A DNA stretch of 64,000 nucleotides. It comes from Bagarius yarrelli (lineage: Eukaryota > Chordata > Actinopteri > Siluriformes > Sisoridae). The DNA is taken from contig VCAZ01000022.1 of NCBI GenBank assembly GCA_005784505.1, forward strand, positions 2,740,195-2,804,194. The letters are read 5' to 3'. The notes under the pieces were generated by a model. It was not told the origin of the DNA and did not search any database. It was given only the letters and a program-made list of their open reading frames with translations. Positions 58,590-64,000 of this stretch are shown piece after piece; within the stretch, counting starts at the first letter, position 1; each line of letters opens with the position of its first letter. The position numbers and the translations under genes are program-made.

Positions 58590-59935
58590 AGATCCATTGT
58601 GTTATTTGACCTAGTCCCTGTAATCTCCATTAATGACTCATCCAAACTGTCATCTGTCCTCATCCTCCTCAACCTTTCAGCTGCATTCGACACCGTCAAC
58701 CACAAGATCCTGCTATCCACTCTCAGCAGTCTCGGCATTTGTGGAACAGCGTGGCAGTGGTTTGCTTCCTGCTTGGAAGGGCGTTCATATCAGGTAACAT
58801 GGAGAGGTACAACATCTGCCCCACGCAGACTTTCCACTGGTGTCCCACAAGGCTCAGTACTTGGTCCTCTTCTTTTCTCCCTATATACTCACTCACTTGG
58901 CAAAGTTATTTCTTCACACGGGTTCACATACCATTGCTATGCTGATGACACTCAACTTGTCTTTTCTTTTCCTCCATCAGACACCACGGTTTCTGCAAGG
59001 ATTTCAAACTGCCTGACAGACATTTCATCATGGATGGCTGCTCACCAGCTGAAACTCAACCCGTGCAAAACTGAACTACTTTTTCTCCCAGGTGACTCAT
59101 CTCCACGCCAGGATCTCGCAATCACCCTGGACAATTCACAGATCTTCCCTTCAACCAGTGCTCGCAACCTGGGGGTAACTATGGACAATCAATTATCCTT
59201 TTCCTTACATGTTGCCAACATAACACGTTCCTGCAGGTTTATCCTGCATAACATCCGGAGGGTTCGACCTTTCTTAACCACTCAGGCCACCCAGTTGCTT
59301 GTGCAGTCTCTTGTAATTTCTAAACTAGACTACTGCAACTCGCTCCTGGCTGGCCTACCTCTGAGTGCTATTCGCCCTCTGCAGATGATTCAGAATGCAG
59401 CTGCACGTGTTGTTTTCAACCTACCAAAGTTTTCACACACCACTCCACTGCTGCGCTCCCTCCATTGGCTCCCAACAGCTGCGCGCATCAGATTCAAAAC
59501 TCTGACACTTGCCTACAAAGCCAGAAACGGAGCTGCACCCTCCTACCTACAATCACCTATCACTCCACGCATTCCACCACGCTCTCTCAGATCCACAAGC
59601 ACTGCTCGACTTGTTCCACCACCCCCTAGGACACAAGGTAGGTCTGCCTCAAGACTTTTCTCTGTTCTGACACCAAGATGGTGGAATGAACTTCCCATCA
59701 ATGTCAGAACAGCAGAGTCACTAGCTATCTTCAAGAGGCGTTTGAAAACCCATCTTTTTCTAAAATACCTTGATCTTGACATCTAAAAAAAAAACACCCT
59801 TACTCTATTCAACAGGTTTTTTGTTGTTGCACCTTTTTGTGAACTATTATCAGTATTGAGATGTTTTTGATGTGACTTAAAGCACTTCTTGTACGTCGCT
59901 CTGGACAAGAGCGTCTACTAAATGTTGCAAATGAG
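58590..59935 (+). mobile_element. 5'-truncated L2/CR1-clade LINE
   Basis: It contains the 3' half of ORF2 (58,599-59,786) and a 150-bp 3' UTR. That UTR ends cgtcgctctggacaagagcg followed by tctactaaatg, the tail type shared with tRNA-derived SINEs in this window. The endonuclease domain and start of the reverse transcriptase are missing. No target duplication was identified. Confidence 0.88.
58599..59786 (+). CDS. Reverse transcriptase, C-terminal part of LINE ORF2 (395 codons, uninterrupted)
   Basis: Non-LTR retrotransposon reverse transcriptase. Seen: LNLSAAFDTVNH (catalytic Asp at about residue 31), GVPQGSVLGPLLF (81-93), CYADDTQL with the YADD catalytic box (114-117), then the thumb and C-terminal region RPLQMIQNAAARVVFN and SLHWLPTAARIRFKTL. 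The pattern is that of the L2 branch of the CR1 clade. The frame is open without stops to TAA at 59,784, but it begins in mid-domain without an ATG, so it is a truncated copy and not a host gene. Lack of interruptions suggests a fairly recent insertion. Confidence 0.9.
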   Translation: MLFDLVPVISINDSSKLSSVLILLNLSAAFDTVNHKILLSTLSSLGICGTAWQWFASCLEGRSYQVTWRGTTSAPRRLSTGVPQGSVLGPLLFSLYTHSLGKVISSHGFTYHCYADDTQLVFSFPPSDTTVSARISNCLTDISSWMAAHQLKLNPCKTELLFLPGDSSPRQDLAITLDNSQIFPSTSARNLGVTMDNQLSFSLHVANITRSCRFILHNIRRVRPFLTTQATQLLVQSLVISKLDYCNSLLAGLPLSAIRPLQMIQNAAARVVFNLPKFSHTTPLLRSLHWLPTAARIRFKTLTLAYKARNGAAPSYLQSPITPRIPPRSLRSTSTARLVPPPPRTQGRSASRLFSVLTPRWWNELPINVRTAESLAIFKRRLKTHLFLKYLDLDI

Positions 59936-62900
59936 TTGGTGACACAGCCATTTCCTAACTTAACAGGAAGTAGTGTGAGAGAACAGCACAATGGTGAACA
60001 GAGTTTACCAGTATTGGTAAGATGCCTTTATTATGGAAGCAAGAGAACCAGGCATCAAAGAATAATTTGCTTTAAAACATCATGTTGTAATTAAATTCGA
60101 GTAGCACGTCTTCCTGATGACCGTTGCATTTGGCTTTGTCTCTAACCAGTTGTGTTAATGAGGTTTGAGTCAATTCTTCTTTATTTTGTTAGCAGTTTGA
60201 GGAAGGCATTCAAGTCTCTGAAGGAAAACCATGACACAAATTGTTCTGTTTTGATCATTAGTGATGCTATACTTCACAGTTACCTCTAATAAACCCAGAT
60301 AGAGTGCAGTGGTGTAACACAGTCGTCATGACGGTCCCCACTGCAGAGGCTGCACTGTCATAAAGCACACAGAATATTTACCTTGACAGTAATTGACCAA
60401 ACAAATAATAATTAACGCTGCTTCAAAAAAGTGTTTATAATACAACGGCTAAAAGATGGCGAATTTAATATACGTGTCAATCACTCTGTTTTTTACTCCA
60501 CTTTCTGACTGTCAAGGAAATGACAAAAGTGATTCTTTTATTCTGTGGAATATTTTTGATAGTTAAATATTATTTTAGTAATAATTTACCGGTGAGACGT
60601 GTCCCCACCATTTTTTTTTTTTTTTTTGTAATCTTGCAGCATGCACGGATGTACCTAACCCAAAAAAAGAAAACATCTCCATTCGGTAAGAAATTTGTTG
60701 GACTGTGTAAAATAAAAACACTGGAATGTGTTTTGGCAGGTTTATGCCACTGTTATCAGTTTTCCCTTGGAGCTCGTGCACAAAGCCTAGTCTTTAAAAC
60801 CCAGAAATGTTCCACAAAAAAAAAAGTTTTACCACTAGACCATTAAAACACAATTTGTTTGTGAGTTTACGGCTGTAAATAATCTTGGCACTATTAATAT
60901 GTATATTCACATTATAGTCACTTTGTTGCCGGGGGTCCGCATGCGAGGTGGGCCTACACTGTCTGCAGTCACACCCCTGATAAAGTGCAGGAAGCAATTA
61001 TGAACAAAATGTTGTAAAGTATTTATAATAAATGCATTTCGGGCTGATTTCAGTGGTAAATAAGCGTGTTTTATTTGTTGTTTCCCTGTTGTACAGTATT
61101 GTGCAGGTAAGAAAAATGAAGTGCGTTTCGTATCCTGTTCAAAACTGTTTTTGCTACAAATTCCTTTTTTCATCATCTGAGCACTCATCTCAATATCAGA
61201 AGTTCCAAATTTGGGTTGTTTAGTCTTAAAATCTCCTCGATTGTGAGATAAGCAAAGGGTTTAAAAACAGAAACAAATTGCTATTTCTTTACAAATTGGA
61301 TGCATTAGCAGCATACCAGAAATTTAAAATCAACAGCCAGATCCAGCAGAAAATAAACATCTGGCCTAAACATTAACAGTTTCTTGTGACTCGTTCGAGG
61401 AAATGTGATGTTAAAAATAAAAAATCTGAGTCACAAATCCACCGTGCACCTCCATGTTAATTTTAAAAGATTTAATATCAAAATGTTTTTTTTTAAATCG
61501 TTGTCGTCTTTAAAGATTAAACCTTTCAATAAAAACATTAAACAACGATTTCTCATTTACTGTCAGAAACTATGCTTAAGACCTACCACAGGTTTCAAAT
61601 CAGATCTGGATCCAAAAATAGGGGCGGGGGGGGTTATTGCTGTTCTGGTTTGGATGGAAAGTTTTTCTAGACGACTGCCAACACAGTTCATAAGACATCT
61701 ATAAGCACAGAGCATTTTTGGTCGCTTTGTGTTGATTCACAGCTCTGAAAGGAGATCACATTGTACATAAACATGAGGACTGTGGGAAGTTTATTTCTTC
61801 TCATATTTGTTTGAAAGGCATCTTTAGATAAGATGGATGAAGTTCACACCACTCGTCTGTCTTTATGATCTTTAGAACACTACATCACTCCCTCTGTTTC
61901 ATTTCTCTTTCCACAGAAAAAATTCCTCAGATCCTACTCTGCAGCTGATGTGGGTAATAGTGTGCTCATACCTCTTGTCTTGTCAAATATATGATCCACA
62001 TTTGTTTCTGCTTTCCATTTTACCAGCCACACTGAAATAGTAAATCACATTGTGACCAAACGGAAAAAAATAAATAAATTCTGATTGTCATTCGTGTTTG
62101 CTTTCGTTTAAGTTACACATGGCCCCAATTTTAATAATTAACTTGTAAAAAGTGACTTTCAGCAAGTTTTATAGCTTTTGTTTGTAGTTCAATTGGTTTC
62201 GAGCTTTAACGGTTATCTTTCAGGTTGTTCTGGTGTTTTATAAAATGTGTGCACTTAAATTATCTCTTAGAAAATGTCGATTCTTGCTAAATAATAAATA
62301 AATTCATGATCAATCCTGGAATTATTAATTACATAACCCAATGCATTAGATGAATTAAAATCAAACAAACATGGCCCACTTTACAGAACATATCTACTAC
62401 ATGATCTTAAAAAAAAGCCTGAACCATACAAGCAACGACCTTACAAAAAAAATAAATAAATAAAATAAGTAATACGTTTAGGATGTCTTTAAAAAACACC
62501 TCTCTTACGTGTGTCCACCTGCTGGTTTATAAATCTAAAATTTCTACGTACCCAGCAAACAATTTCTGGTTTCCAGAATGTATTAAGACTGTTAACTCTT
62601 GTCGTCTTCTACAATGCTTCCAGATTATGCAGGTTTAAAAGGTTTGTATTCAAATAAACAGAAATGATTCCTTTACAGGAAATAGAACAAAATTTTTTAC
62701 ATTTGCAGATCAGATCAGGTGTTCATCCAACCCCTGCAGAAGAAAAGTGATTTTTCTTTAAATATAGTAATAAAAGAGAAATTAAACATCCATTAAAAAA
62801 ATATTGTCCCAAAAACATAACCATATGCTAACATAAGGCAAATGTTTGCATGGTAGCTAATTCTCCACTTTCATCTTATCCGTGACAATAAGGTTGTTAG

Positions 62901-64000
62901 CCTCTGGTAGCAACAGGTTTTGCTTGACTTTTAGGTTGTGTCTTATAATAGGGAACACCAAGCAAGTAAAATGTTGATGCCCCAATAAGGAAAAAAAAGA
63001 GATAAAAAGATAAAGAATAGTATTTTCCAGGAAAGAAAAAATAAATTAGATTATTACATGATGGATTGGGATTCTGACTTACACGAAGATACACTTCTAC
63101 CTTATCTCGGACCAAAAAGTGCTCCAAATTTGAATCAATTATTGGCAAGCACCTGGTTTTCTAAACACATTTAAGAATGTCATATTTGGAGCAAAAAGAG
63201 TAAAATAAAGCCAAGTCTTACCATAAAAAGTTGTATTGCAAGCCAACCAAATTAAAGAGTCTACACACTTATAAAAAACAGGATAAAGGGACCTTTTTTT
63301 TTTTTTAAAGAAAGCCAATTAGGCACAAACATAGCCATAATACCAATTTATGAATTCATACTTTGAGTGCTAGATTCAAGCCTAAGTAGCTGTTTTGCTC
63401 TACAGACTTTTATATAGCCTTTATAGCACTCACTTAGCTCGGCTTGATTGGATTATCGATTGTACAAAAGCTTTGGGACAAACAGGACTCGGAGATGTGG
63501 TGCTGTAAAAAAAAAAAAATCATATCGAGAAGATGATTATTCGTTTCCTTCTAAAAGGAAATCACGAGAAATGTTCAAGTCTACAGACTAATTACAACCC
63601 TGTTAAAGAAGTACAGGAAGTATTTAATTCTAAATTATAATGCATTAGATACTCCCGGTTGTTTGTGTGTGTGTGTGTGAGTGAGAGAGAATTCAGACAG
63701 TCATTAGGACTGATATTAGCCAGCTGTGTGTACACTTGTCTGGACAGAGGGTGCTCATGAGGACATTGTGGGAGTTGATGATTTTCCCCTGCAGATGAGG
63801 TGAGCACAGTTTGAACACAACATAGTGTGTGACTTAAAACAGTAAGATTTTCTGTTCCCTTTTAGAGGTTCAAACATCTAGCGCGCTTTGTCTCAATTGA
63901 ACATTTGGTTCACCTTTTAAAAAGTTGTATAAAAAAAGTTTAGGTTTCACATTTTTGTTTTTTTAAATGACTTTATTAACATTAATTTGCTACTTCTTGA
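59936..64000. other. AT-rich region, no recognised gene
   Basis: Contains poly-A/T runs and a short GT tract near 63,667. A short stretch at 61,917-61,953 has good splice borders but no demonstrable coding meaning. No SINE or LINE of the families above was recognised. Confidence 0.6.

Overview
The window looks like nuclear DNA of a teleost fish, probably an otophysan such as a catfish or characin. The reasons are the AT-rich sequence with long introns and canonical GT-AG splice sites, vertebrate gene homologues, many CA/TA microsatellites, and tRNA-derived SINEs, L2-type LINEs, Tc1-like and hAT-like elements of kinds familiar from fish genomes. The species assignment is inference.

Positions 1-32,863 carry the 3' part of a ubiquitin-specific protease gene on the + strand, which I identify as usp43. 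Thirteen exons (6,633-32,863) join in consistent reading phase to give 950 residues and a stop. They include both halves of the CxxC zinc ribbon, the catalytic His box and Asp box, and the long basic Ser-rich C-terminal tail. The upstream exons with the catalytic Cys box lie before position 1. The introns are full of SINEs, fold-back elements, a Tc1-like transposase relic and simple repeats.

Positions 32,864-39,394 are a convergent intergenic interval of 6.5 kb. It holds usp43 polyadenylation signals, transposon relics, a pogo-like MITE with intact TA duplications, a CTCF-like motif and an orphan NRF1/ETS promoter-like island at about 36.85 kb.

Positions 39,395-43,384 carry a two-exon prostanoid receptor gene on the - strand, best read as prostaglandin E receptor EP1 (ptger1). 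The two exons are separated by an intron at the end of TM6, the position shared by prostanoid receptor genes. A TATA-containing promoter candidate for it lies near 44.98 kb.

Positions 45,000-64,000 show no gene I can recognise. They hold microsatellites, degenerate repeats, a Tc1-like relic with an apparent internal inversion (47.45-47.69 kb), and a 5'-truncated L2/CR1-clade LINE whose remaining 395-codon reverse transcriptase ORF is uninterrupted (58.6-59.8 kb).

The two cellular genes have unrelated known roles (deubiquitination; PGE2 signalling), and nothing here indicates a joint system. The observations I would follow first are a 130-nt usp43 exon bracketed by complementary (TG)n and (AC)n tracts placed directly at its splice sites, and the 3' tail shared by the LINE and the dominant SINE family.
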